DNA of 14,289 nucleotides from the NCBI GenBank assembly GCA_049582065.1, contig JBAUTF010000133.1:1-14289 (forward strand). Direction: 5' to 3'. The translations under genes were made by a program, and so were the position numbers. The notes under the pieces were generated by a model. That model did not search any database, was not told the DNA's origin, and worked only from the letters and a program-made list of their open reading frames with translations. Below, piece by piece: positions 1 through 6,925 of this stretch. Source of the DNA: DATKSS01 sp049582065 (GTDB lineage: Bacteria; Chloroflexota; Dormibacteria; Dormibacterales; Dormibacteraceae). The first letter of the stretch is position 1. Each line of letters starts with the position of its first letter.

Positions 1-1070
1 GTCTGGTCACCGGTGGGGACCTGCGGCGTCCCGGGCACCGTCGGAAGAGCTGCCGCGGCAGCCGCGTCGATAGTGCCGGCGGTGGTCATCGCCGCCATGC
101 GGACGGGTCGAGCCCCGCCCTTGAGCCAGAGGTTCTGGCCCTCGTCGGAGTACAGGTACTCCTCCCACAGGCGCGCGGCAGCCGGGTGGGGAGCCGCCTT
201 GTTGACCGCCTGGCTGTAGTACCCGCCGATGATGGCGTTCGACGGGACGAAGATCTTCCAGGTCGATACGTCCGCGCCGTGTGATTTGGACAGGTAATCC
301 CACTCGAAGAGTACGGGGGTCTGGCCTGCCTTCACCGTGGCCGCGGTGCCGACGACCGGCACGTAGTTGCCGGCCTGCTTGAGCTGGTGGAAGAATGCGA
401 CGCCCTTGCTGACGTCGTCGAGCGAGCCGCCGTTGGCGACGGCCGCCATGATCACGCCGTTGAGTCCCTGGTTGGACTTGGTCGGGTCACCGGCCAGGGC
501 AACCCTGCCCTTGAATCCGGAGCCGAGCAGGTCCTGCACCGAGGTGATGGTCCCCCCGGGCACCTTGGTCGAGTCGTAGCCGATGCCCATGTAGCCGCCG
601 TAGTCGTTGAACCACAGTCCTGTGGGCTCCTTGGCGCCAGCGGGGATGTCGTTCCAGGTCGCGACCTGGTACGGGGCGAACTTCGCCGTGTTGGCGAGCG
701 CCACCGCCTGGCCGACGTCGACCACGTCCGGTGCGTTCGGGGTGCCGTCGAAGGCGTCGACCTCCTGCTGGCTGCTTCCGTTCGGGTTGGCCGAGTTGAC
801 CGTGATCCCGTACTTGGCGGTGAAGCCCGAGATGATTGCGCCGTAGTTGGCCCAGTCGGGTGGCAGCGCAATCACGTTGAGCTGGCCCTCGCTCTTGGCC
901 GCCGCGACCAGGGCACTCATGCCGCCACAGGCGGAAGCGGAGGTCGCCGTCTTGGCGGTCGATTCGCTGCACGAGGCCGATCCCCCGCCGGAGGAGCTGC
1001 CGCACGCCGCGACGAGTACAAAAGCCACCACGGCAAGGCCGAGCTGGCGCATCAGACTACCCAACTTCAT
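1..1070 (-). CDS. ABC transporter extracellular solute-binding lipoprotein (C-terminus off the left edge)
   Basis: The frame is open from an ATG at 1070 to the window edge (356 codons visible). The start is fixed by a strong purine-rich Shine-Dalgarno (GGGGAAGGA) just upstream. The N-terminus is a lipoprotein signal: basic residues R8, hydrophobic core, then lipobox L-V-A-A-C with C23 as the lipidated cysteine, followed by a Ser/Gly linker that contains two more cysteines (C34, C48) which could pair. The mature part looks like the iron/polyamine-type type-2 periplasmic binding fold: a start resembling 'AKSEGQLNVIALP', a middle 'GIGYDSTKVPGG', and a late 'WEEYLYSDEGQNLWL' segment typical of SBP_bac_6/8-like proteins. 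It should capture a small solute outside the membrane for an ABC permease, whose genes are presumably to the left. It lies 98 bp downstream of the IclR regulator on the same strand. The ligand cannot be read from the sequence. The neighbouring demethylase locus makes a methylated amine a reasonable guess, but only a guess. Confidence 0.88.
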   Translation of the reverse strand, partial: MKLGSLMRQLGLAVVAFVLVAACGSSSGGGSASCSESTAKTATSASACGGMSALVAAAKSEGQLNVIALPPDWANYGAIISGFTAKYGITVNSANPNGSSQQEVDAFDGTPNAPDVVDVGQAVALANTAKFAPYQVATWNDIPAGAKEPTGLWFNDYGGYMGIGYDSTKVPGGTITSVQDLLGSGFKGRVALAGDPTKSNQGLNGVIMAAVANGGSLDDVSKGVAFFHQLKQAGNYVPVVGTAATVKAGQTPVLFEWDYLSKSHGADVSTWKIFVPSNAIIGGYYSQAVNKAAPHPAAARLWEEYLYSDEGQNLWLKGGARPVRMAAMTTAGTIDAAAAAALPTVPGTPQVPTGDQ

Positions 1071-1168
1071 GCTTCCTTCCCCTTCTAGACACGGCCGGGC
1101 GCCCGGCAGGCAACCCCATCGGCAGCGCCAATGATGACCCCACCCGCGGCGACGTTGCAAGGACGGAG
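1071..1168 (-). promoter_or_regulatory. Intergenic leader of the solute-binding protein gene
   Basis: The 98-bp gap between the regulator stop and the lipoprotein start. On the minus strand it holds a weak promoter-like pair, TTGCAA (1160-1155) and CATCAT (1136-1131) with 18 bp between, then a perfect 14-bp palindrome GCCGGGCGCCCGGC (1094-1107), then the Shine-Dalgarno of the lipoprotein gene (about 1073-1082). The palindrome could be a small hairpin or an operator, but has no T-run after it, so it is not a convincing terminator. The gene may equally be transcribed from the regulator promoter. Confidence 0.3.
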
Positions 1169-2008
1169 TCAGGCGGGGCCGTTGATTTCAGTAATGCTCC
1201 GGTTAAAGGCATCCGACCTTCCGAGCTCAGGCCGCCGGCCCCGGAACCCCAGCCGGCGGGACAGGTCGGCCGCCGCGTCCTGGGTCATCCGGAGCAGCTC
1301 CGGCCGGCCATCCTGGCGCAGCCTGTGGGATGGACCGGACACATCGAGAGCCGCCACGACCTCACCCTCGGCGCCGAAGACCGGGGCGGCGATGGCATCG
1401 AGGCCGAGCTCCAGCTCCTCGAAGGTCCGGGCCACGCCCGCCTCTCGCGCGGACTCCAGCTGCCGCTCCAGCTCCGCGCGGTCGGTGATGGTGTGCGCCG
1501 TCGAGCGCTCCAGCGGGTGGGCGAGCAGCCGCTGCCGAACCGCCTGCGGAGCGAAGGCGAGGATCACCTTGCCGCTGGCCGTGCAGTGGACGGGCGTACG
1601 GCGCCCCAGCCAGTTCACGCTGACCATCGAGGTGGAGGCCGTGGCCTGCTCGATGGGCACGATCACGTCGCCGGCGAGCACGTCGAGGGTGACGGTCTCG
1701 CCCAGGGCGCCGGCGAGGCTCTCGCACACGGGCCGCGCGACGTAGCGCAGGTCGAACTCGCCGGTCACGACGCTGGCGAGCTGGGGCAGGCGCCGGCCGA
1801 GCCGGTATTTGGCCGTCCGCTGGTCGCGCTCGACCAGGCCGTGGCGCTCGAGGGTGCCCAGCAGCCGCAGCGCGGTCGAGCGGTGCACGCGTAGCTCGCG
1901 CGCCACCTCGGCGCCCGTCTGCCAGCCGCCCTGGGCCAAAAGGTCGAGGATGGCGATCGCGCGCTCTACCGAGCGGACTCCGACATCTCGCGGCCCCTCG
2001 TTGCTCAT
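1169..2008 (-). CDS. IclR-family transcriptional regulator
   Basis: A 279-residue protein of ordinary IclR length. Residues about 10-72 form the N-terminal winged helix-turn-helix (opening RSVERAIAILDLLAQGG, recognition part RVHRSTALRLLGTLERHGLV, wing KYRLGRRL). Residues about 80-255 form the IclR effector-binding domain, with the family signature region around 'PVHCTASGKVILAF' and 'IAAPVFGAEGEVVAALDVSGPSHR'. The start is the ATG at 2008: an in-frame TAA lies four codons upstream and no other start fits. There is no Shine-Dalgarno, but a TAATGT hexamer ends 6 nt before the ATG, which fits a leaderless mRNA. It is divergent from the corrinoid operon and upstream of the binding-protein gene on its own strand, so it is the obvious candidate regulator of both. 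Effector unknown. Confidence 0.93.
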   Translation of the reverse strand: MSNEGPRDVGVRSVERAIAILDLLAQGGWQTGAEVARELRVHRSTALRLLGTLERHGLVERDQRTAKYRLGRRLPQLASVVTGEFDLRYVARPVCESLAGALGETVTLDVLAGDVIVPIEQATASTSMVSVNWLGRRTPVHCTASGKVILAFAPQAVRQRLLAHPLERSTAHTITDRAELERQLESAREAGVARTFEELELGLDAIAAPVFGAEGEVVAALDVSGPSHRLRQDGRPELLRMTQDAAADLSRRLGFRGRRPELGRSDAFNRSITEINGPA

Positions 2009-2016
2009 AGCGCAAC
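2000..2016. promoter_or_regulatory. Putative operator 1 (17-bp palindrome) over the regulator start
   Basis: GTTGCTCATAGCGCAAC has GTTGC/GCAAC arms around a 7-bp centre; with one mismatch the arms extend to 7 bp around ATA. It covers the start codon and part of the -10-like TAATGT of the IclR-family gene, which is where an autorepressor would sit. It matches operator 2 at 12 of 17 positions. Binding by the adjacent IclR protein is inferred. Confidence 0.5.
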
Positions 2017-2020
2017 ATTA
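2015..2020 (-). promoter_or_regulatory. -10-like hexamer for a leaderless regulator mRNA
   Basis: On the minus strand the hexamer reads TAATGT, and its last base is separated by 6 nt from the A of the regulator's ATG. That places the expected transcription start at or next to the start codon. No clear -35 is visible at the usual distance. Confidence 0.4.
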
Positions 2021-2022
2021 CC

Positions 2023-2051
2023 TTGCGGAGTTGTTTCTCGGCGGCTAAAAT
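2023..2051 (+). promoter_or_regulatory. Putative promoter of the corrinoid operon
   Basis: A TTGCGG hexamer (2023-2028) is followed after 17 bp by TAAAAT (2046-2051). The -10 matches the sigma-70 type consensus at 5 of 6 positions, the -35 at 3 of 6. Transcription would begin near 2058, so operator 2 would lie in the early transcribed region. Called by eye. Confidence 0.45.
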
Positions 2052-2069
2052 GTTGGGCTCTGAGCATCT

Positions 2070-2086
2070 GTTGAGCCGTGCGCAAC
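2070..2086. promoter_or_regulatory. Putative operator 2 (17-bp palindrome) in the operon leader
   Basis: GTTGAGCCGTGCGCAAC shares the GTTG-N2-C-N3-GCGCAAC pattern with operator 1; the two centres are 70 bp apart. It sits downstream of the predicted transcription start and just upstream of the Shine-Dalgarno at 2093-2097. A bound repressor here would block the rightward promoter. Confidence 0.5.
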
Positions 2087-2092
2087 AGAACT

Positions 2093-2097
2093 GGAGG
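2093..2097 (+). promoter_or_regulatory. Ribosome binding site deciding the corrinoid protein start
   Basis: GGAGG lies 4 nt before the ATG at 2102. The spacing is short but this is by far the best site in the leader, and it argues against the longer GTG start at 2078. Confidence 0.6.
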
Positions 2098-2101
2098 CTT
2101 G

Positions 2102-2824
<723 letters not shown>

Positions 2825-2826
2825 GA

Positions 2827-2859
2827 ATGCCCCGCCCCCGAAGGTCAGAGCACGCCTGA
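2827..2859 (+). CDS. Possible 10-codon linker ORF between operon genes 1 and 2
   Basis: ATG at 2827, two bases after the corrinoid gene stop, encodes MPRPRRSEHA and ends with TGA at 2857-2859, which overlaps the next gene's ATG by one base (TGATG). A purine-rich AAGAAGGG (2813-2820) ends 6 nt before its ATG, a better site than the downstream methyltransferase itself has. It could act as a coupling cistron that delivers terminating ribosomes to the next start, rather than as a functional peptide. Could be chance. Confidence 0.3.
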   Translation: MPRPRRSEHA

Positions 2860-3731
2860 TGGAGACGCGCCTCAGCTCGCGAGGCCGCGAGGTCGTGGTC
2901 TCGGGCGACCGGCCGTTCGTGATCATCGGCGAGCGCATCAATCCCACCGGACGCAAGGTCCTCGCCGCCGAGATGAAGAACGGAGTGATGGACCGCGTAC
3001 GCGCGGACGCCATCGCGCAGGCGGCGGCGGGCGCCCACATGCTCGACGTCAACGCGGGCATCCCAGCCCTGGACGAGGCGGCACTCCTCGTGGCCGCGAT
3101 CAAGGCGGTGACGGAGGCCTGCGACCTCCCGATCTGCATCGACTCCTCGATCATCGAAGCCCTGGAGGCGGGGCTCGCCGCCTACGAGGGCAAGGCGCTC
3201 GTCAACTCCGTCACCGCCGAAGAGGAGCGGATGGAGCGCATCCTGCCCCTGGTCAAGAAGTACGGAGCCGCGGTGATCGGGATGGCCAACGACGAGACGG
3301 GCATCTCGATGGTCCCTGAGGAGCGCCTCGCGCTGGCACGGCGGATCATCCAGCGCGCCGCGGACTACGGAATCCCGCAAGAGGACGTCATCATCGACCC
3401 GATCGCGATGACCGTGGCCGCCGACCCGACCTGCGGTGTCATCACGCTCGAGACCATGAGGCTGATCCGCGACCGGCTGGGCAACAACATGACGTGCGGA
3501 GCATCCAACGTCTCTTTCGGGCTGCCCGACCGGGCGACGGTGAACGCGGCGTTCCTGCCCCTGGCGATGAACGCCGGGCTGACCTGCGCGATCACCAACC
3601 CGCTCGTGCCCGAGGTGCGCCGTGCGGTCCTGGCCGGCGACCTTCTGCTGGGCCACGACGAGTACGCCATGAACTGGATCGCGAGCTATCGCGCGGAGCT
3701 GGCAGGCGCCGGGCGCGCGCAGGGCGCATAG
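2859..3731 (+). CDS. Methyltetrahydrofolate:corrinoid methyltransferase (pterin-binding domain, MtgA/AcsE-like)
   Basis: A 290-residue single-domain TIM-barrel protein of the pterin-binding (DHPS/MeTr) superfamily. Motifs in order: GERINPTG near residues 24-31, HMLDVNAG with D63 and N65, CIDSS, IIDPIAM with D180, and GASNVSFGLP with N217. The last corresponds to the asparagine of the corrinoid-iron-sulfur MeTr family that hydrogen-bonds the pterin at N5. In glycine-betaine-type systems the homologue moves the methyl from the corrinoid protein to tetrahydrofolate, giving methyl-THF; the reaction is reversible. It directly follows the corrinoid gene. The ATG at 2859 is the only start that keeps the N-terminal strand. 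Its own Shine-Dalgarno is poor, and translation may be coupled through the tiny upstream ORF. The assigned direction of transfer is inferred from the neighbours. Confidence 0.92.
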   Translation: METRLSSRGREVVVSGDRPFVIIGERINPTGRKVLAAEMKNGVMDRVRADAIAQAAAGAHMLDVNAGIPALDEAALLVAAIKAVTEACDLPICIDSSIIEALEAGLAAYEGKALVNSVTAEEERMERILPLVKKYGAAVIGMANDETGISMVPEERLALARRIIQRAADYGIPQEDVIIDPIAMTVAADPTCGVITLETMRLIRDRLGNNMTCGASNVSFGLPDRATVNAAFLPLAMNAGLTCAITNPLVPEVRRAVLAGDLLLGHDEYAMNWIASYRAELAGAGRAQGA

Positions 3732-3791
3732 ATGAAGCGGGGTTCCCGCGAGCTCGCGGCGAAGCCTCCGGGCTCGTGGGGTGATTCATGA
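3732..3791 (+). CDS. Possible 19-codon linker ORF between operon genes 2 and 3
   Basis: ATG at 3732 immediately follows the methyltransferase TAG (3729-3731). It encodes MKRGSRELAAKPPGSWGDS and stops with TGA at 3789-3791, overlapping the RACo start as ATGA. AGGG (3721-3724) lies 7 nt before its ATG. The frame contains a perfect 14-bp palindrome CCGCGAGCTCGCGG (3746-3759). As in the previous gap, the whole intergenic space is a short frame linking one stop to the next start. Function, if any, is probably translational coupling. Confidence 0.3.
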   Translation: MKRGSRELAAKPPGSWGDS

Positions 3792-5614
3792 TCCAGCGGA
3801 AGCTCGAGGTGCGGTACCTCCCGTTCGAGCGGACCACGCGGGTCCCACCCGGCACGACGCTCTTCAGCGCGGCCCACTGGATCGGCCTGCCCATCGATTC
3901 CACCTGCGGCGGGCGGGGCACCTGCGGCAAGTGCAAGGTGCGGGTGATCCAGGGCTGCCCGGATCCCGAAACGGCCGACCACCGGCAGCTCCGCCCCGTT
4001 GAGATCGCCGACGGCTGGCGGCTTTCGTGCCAGGCGCGCATCTATGAGGACATGACGTGCGAGGTGCCCCAGCTGCTGCGCGTGCCGAAAGCGGCAACGA
4101 TGGGGCTGGGCCGGCTCGTCATCCTCGACCCCAACATCCGCAAGGTCTATCTCGAGCTCGCGGAGCCGACGCTTCGCGACCAGCGCAGCGACGTCGCGCG
4201 GCTGAGGGACGCGCTCACCGTCGAGGGGCACGACATGGTCGCGGATGTCGCGGTGCTGCGCACCATTCCCCGGGTGTTTCGAGAGGCCGAGTTCCGGGTC
4301 ACCGCGGTGCTGGCCGGAGAGCACCTGGTGGCGGTGGAGGCGGGGGACACGACCGGCGACTGCTACGGCGTGGCGTTCGACGTGGGCACGACGACGCTCG
4401 TCGGAACCCTGATGAACCTCCGCACCGGCATGGCGGCGTCCGTGCTCTCCACCCTCAACGGCCAGGCGCCCTTCGGGGCCGACGTCATCTCGCGGATCAG
4501 CCACGGCATGAACGGACCGGAGTCGGTCCTCGAGCTGCAGACCGCGGTCGTGGGCACCATGAACTCGATCCTCGCCGAGCTGTACCGCGAGGCAGGTATC
4601 TCGGCGGACCGCACTTACGAAGCCGTCGTCGTCGGCAACGCGACCATGCTCCACCTGCTGTTCGGCATCGACCCGAGCCCGCTCGCGGTGATGCCCTTTA
4701 CGCCAACATTCATGGAGCCTCTAAGCGTGGTCTCGAGCGAGGTGGGGCTCGACATCCACCCGCAGGGCTACATCCAGACGCTGCCCGCGCTGGGCGCCTA
4801 CGTCGGAGCCGACATCGTCGCTGGCGTGCTGGCTACGAGCATCGTGCGGGAGGACAGGATGCGGGTGTTCGTCGACGTCGGCACGAACGGCGAGATCGTG
4901 TTGGGCAACGGCCAGCGCGCGCTCGCCACGGCGGCGCCGGCGGGCCCCGCGTTCGAGGGCAGCCAGATCCGCTGCGGCATGCGAGCCACGGTCGGCGCGA
5001 TCGAGGGCGTGCAGCTGGGCGACACTGTCGAGCTGCAGGTGATTGGCGGCGACGTGCCGCCGGAGGGCATCTGCGGATCAGGCCTCGTCGACGCGGTGGC
5101 ACAGCTGCTGCTCGCCGGGCTGCTCGACCACTCCGGCCGGATGAAATCGATGGACGACGTGCCCGGCCACCCGCTGCGCGAGCGGCTCATCGACGTCGAC
5201 GGCGTGCGCGCGTTCCTGCTCGCGGACGGCGTCTATCTCACGCAGAAGGACGTGCGCGAGCTCCAGTTCGCCAAGGGCTCGATCGCCACCGGCATCAAGG
5301 TGCTGATGGACATACTCGGGGTCGAGACGAGGGACCTGGACGAGGTGCTGCTGGGAGGCTCCTTCGGCTCATACCTCAACCCGGAGAGCGCGAAGATCAT
5401 CGGCCTCGTGCCGCCGGTCGATGTTGAGAGGATCATCGCCGTCGGCAACTCGGCCGGCGAGGGCGCAAAGATCGCGCTGCTCTCGTACCGCGAGCGACAG
5501 GTCGCCTTCGAGCTGCCCGGCCGCATCGAGTACGTGGAGCTCTCGGGCCGTGCGGATTTCAACGACGCGTTCGTATCGGTGCTCGCGTTTCCCCACCTTG
5601 AGCCGGTCGCATGA
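3788..5614 (+). CDS. Reductive activator of corrinoid proteins (RACo-type 2Fe-2S/ASKHA protein)
   Basis: A 608-residue protein with the layout of RACo (DUF4445 family). An N-terminal plant-type 2Fe-2S ferredoxin domain has C40-x5-C46-x2-C49 and C81 as ligands. A linker region (about 95-190) follows, and then an actin-like ATPase (ASKHA) domain begins at DVGTTT (198-203), with DVGTNGE at 363-369 and GGSFG starting at G523. Such proteins use ATP binding or hydrolysis to pass an electron uphill and rescue inactive Co(II) corrinoid to Co(I). The target here should be the corrinoid protein encoded first in the operon. Length is normal and all four cluster cysteines are present. The start at 3788 overlaps the stop of a 19-codon ORF; no strong Shine-Dalgarno is seen. 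Confidence 0.93.
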   Translation: MIQRKLEVRYLPFERTTRVPPGTTLFSAAHWIGLPIDSTCGGRGTCGKCKVRVIQGCPDPETADHRQLRPVEIADGWRLSCQARIYEDMTCEVPQLLRVPKAATMGLGRLVILDPNIRKVYLELAEPTLRDQRSDVARLRDALTVEGHDMVADVAVLRTIPRVFREAEFRVTAVLAGEHLVAVEAGDTTGDCYGVAFDVGTTTLVGTLMNLRTGMAASVLSTLNGQAPFGADVISRISHGMNGPESVLELQTAVVGTMNSILAELYREAGISADRTYEAVVVGNATMLHLLFGIDPSPLAVMPFTPTFMEPLSVVSSEVGLDIHPQGYIQTLPALGAYVGADIVAGVLATSIVREDRMRVFVDVGTNGEIVLGNGQRALATAAPAGPAFEGSQIRCGMRATVGAIEGVQLGDTVELQVIGGDVPPEGICGSGLVDAVAQLLLAGLLDHSGRMKSMDDVPGHPLRERLIDVDGVRAFLLADGVYLTQKDVRELQFAKGSIATGIKVLMDILGVETRDLDEVLLGGSFGSYLNPESAKIIGLVPPVDVERIIAVGNSAGEGAKIALLSYRERQVAFELPGRIEYVELSGRADFNDAFVSVLAFPHLEPVA

Positions 5615-6198
5615 GCCGCACCGCGCTCGTGATGTGCGGGGCGCTCGGCCGCGAGGTCAAGGAAATCGTCGACCGGCGCGGGTGGGACGTCGACATGTAT
5701 GGCGTCTCGGCGCTGCTTCACCTCTACCCGTCGCGCATCGTCGACGAGCTCCGCGAGAAGCTGCACGCGCTGCGCCCGGGTTACGACAAGCTCGTCGTGG
5801 TCTACGGCGATTGCGGCACGACGGGGCGCCTGGAGCCGCTGCTCGAGGAGGTGGGCGCTGTGCGGCTGCGTGGGCCACACTGCTACGAGATGTTCGCGGG
5901 CGCCGACCGCTTCCGGCAGGTTTCGGAGGACAGGCCGGGGACCTTCTTTCTCACCGACTGGCTGGTCCGCAACTTCGACCGCGCGGTGGTTCGCGGGCTC
6001 GGCCTCGACCGCGACCCCGAGCTGAAGACGATGGTGTTCGGCAACTACGAGGCGCTCATGTACCTGAGGCAGGCGCCGAATCCACGGCTCGCGGAGAAGG
6101 CGAGATCCATCGGAGCCTATCTCGGGCTGCCGCTGGAAATCGTCGACGCCGGGCTGGGCGAGCTGGAGCAGCGCCTGGCGGAGTTGGTCGAGACCTGA
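5611..6198 (+). CDS. DUF1638 family protein
   Basis: A 195-residue soluble protein that I recognise as DUF1638 (PF07796) by the GDCGT motif (C68) and the HCYEMFAG motif (H90, C91), together with an N-terminal CGAL (C9). The three conserved-looking cysteines and the histidine suggest a metal, thiol or cobalamin-related site; that is inference, as no function has been shown for the family that I know of. It overlaps the RACo gene by 4 nt (ATGA) and the next gene by 1 nt (TGATG), so it is translated as part of this operon. Members of the family occur beside corrinoid methyltransferase genes in other bacteria and archaea, consistent with an accessory role in methyl transfer or corrinoid upkeep. 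Confidence 0.85.
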   Translation: MSRTALVMCGALGREVKEIVDRRGWDVDMYGVSALLHLYPSRIVDELREKLHALRPGYDKLVVVYGDCGTTGRLEPLLEEVGAVRLRGPHCYEMFAGADRFRQVSEDRPGTFFLTDWLVRNFDRAVVRGLGLDRDPELKTMVFGNYEALMYLRQAPNPRLAEKARSIGAYLGLPLEIVDAGLGELEQRLAELVET

Positions 6199-6485
6199 TG
6201 GCCAGCTACCAGGTGATGTTCTGGAAGCACATCCCTTCGCAGGTCAAGGCATGGGAGGGCGAGGCCGAGGTCAAGCGCATGCTCCCGGACTACTTCCAGG
6301 CCGCCATCGACGCTTATGCGATGAAGGACGGCTCGACCGACATGGATGCCTACCTCGATGCATGGCATTGGGGCCCGGTCGAGGACCGCGCCGGCAGCCC
6401 CAGCGAGGTGCTGGCCGCCGTGATCGACGAGCTGACGGTGAAGAACCCCCGCGCGCGCCTCATGGAGCCCGGCGAGACCACATGA
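6198..6485 (+). CDS. Small 'virulence factor' family protein (PF13769-type)
   Basis: A 95-residue protein beginning MASYQVMFWKHIPSQVKAWE. It resembles the short family named 'virulence factor' in Pfam, whose name carries no mechanistic meaning. It starts within the stop of the DUF1638 gene (TGATG) and ends overlapping the DinB start (ATGA). It has an acidic middle, four tryptophans or more for its size and no signal peptide or membrane segment, so it should be cytosolic. Its place among corrinoid genes suggests a small partner protein of the methyltransferase or reactivase. The family match is from memory of sequence pattern and context. Confidence 0.72.
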   Translation: MASYQVMFWKHIPSQVKAWEGEAEVKRMLPDYFQAAIDAYAMKDGSTDMDAYLDAWHWGPVEDRAGSPSEVLAAVIDELTVKNPRARLMEPGETT

Positions 6486-6925
6486 GGGACGAGCTGCTCG
6501 AAGAGCTGATGTCCAGCCAGGGCCTCGTCATCGGGATGACGCGCATGATCGCGGACGACGAGCACCGCGTCGGCGCCTGGACTCTGCGAGACATCGCCGC
6601 ACATCTTGCGGCGAGTGAGAAAGAGTGCTTCGAGCCGCGCATCCGTGCCATGGCCGCGGGCGAGAAGCCGAAGTTTGACTGGTACTCGAACGACGAGCGC
6701 GACTTCGACGGCCTGGCCCTCGAAGCGGTCCTTGTGGAGTGGACAGAGACACGGGCCCGGCTCGTCGAGTACGTGCACGGCCTGTCGCCCGGCGAAAGGC
6801 AGCGCACCGGCACGCATGCGACCTACGGGGAGATCACCGTCGACGGGTACCTACGGATCGCTCTGGAGCACGATCGCGACCACCTGGGCGCGCTGGAGCG
6901 CCTAGCCGGCGAGCTCGCGCGCTAG
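6482..6925 (+). CDS. DinB-fold protein (putative metal-dependent thiol-transferase-like)
   Basis: A 147-residue four-helix-bundle protein of the DinB superfamily. The histidine triad of the fold is present: H41 in 'WTLRDIAAHLAASE' and H130-x3-H134 in 'ALEHDRDHLGALERL', enough to bind a divalent metal. Related proteins (bacillithiol or mycothiol transferases, maleylpyruvate isomerase-like) use thiol cofactors; the substrate here is unknown. It starts with an ATGA overlap on the preceding small gene, so it is the last gene of the operon rather than an unrelated neighbour. Its final 92 bp are antisense to the end of the convergent cyclohydrolase gene. No C-terminal extension. Confidence 0.82.
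   Translation: MRDELLEELMSSQGLVIGMTRMIADDEHRVGAWTLRDIAAHLAASEKECFEPRIRAMAAGEKPKFDWYSNDERDFDGLALEAVLVEWTETRARLVEYVHGLSPGERQRTGTHATYGEITVDGYLRIALEHDRDHLGALERLAGELAR

Noticed and set aside
1154..1160. GTTGCAA upstream of the binding-protein gene as a third IclR operator.
   Set aside because: Only a half-site; no matching GCAAC arm at the spacing of the two sites at 2000 and 2070.
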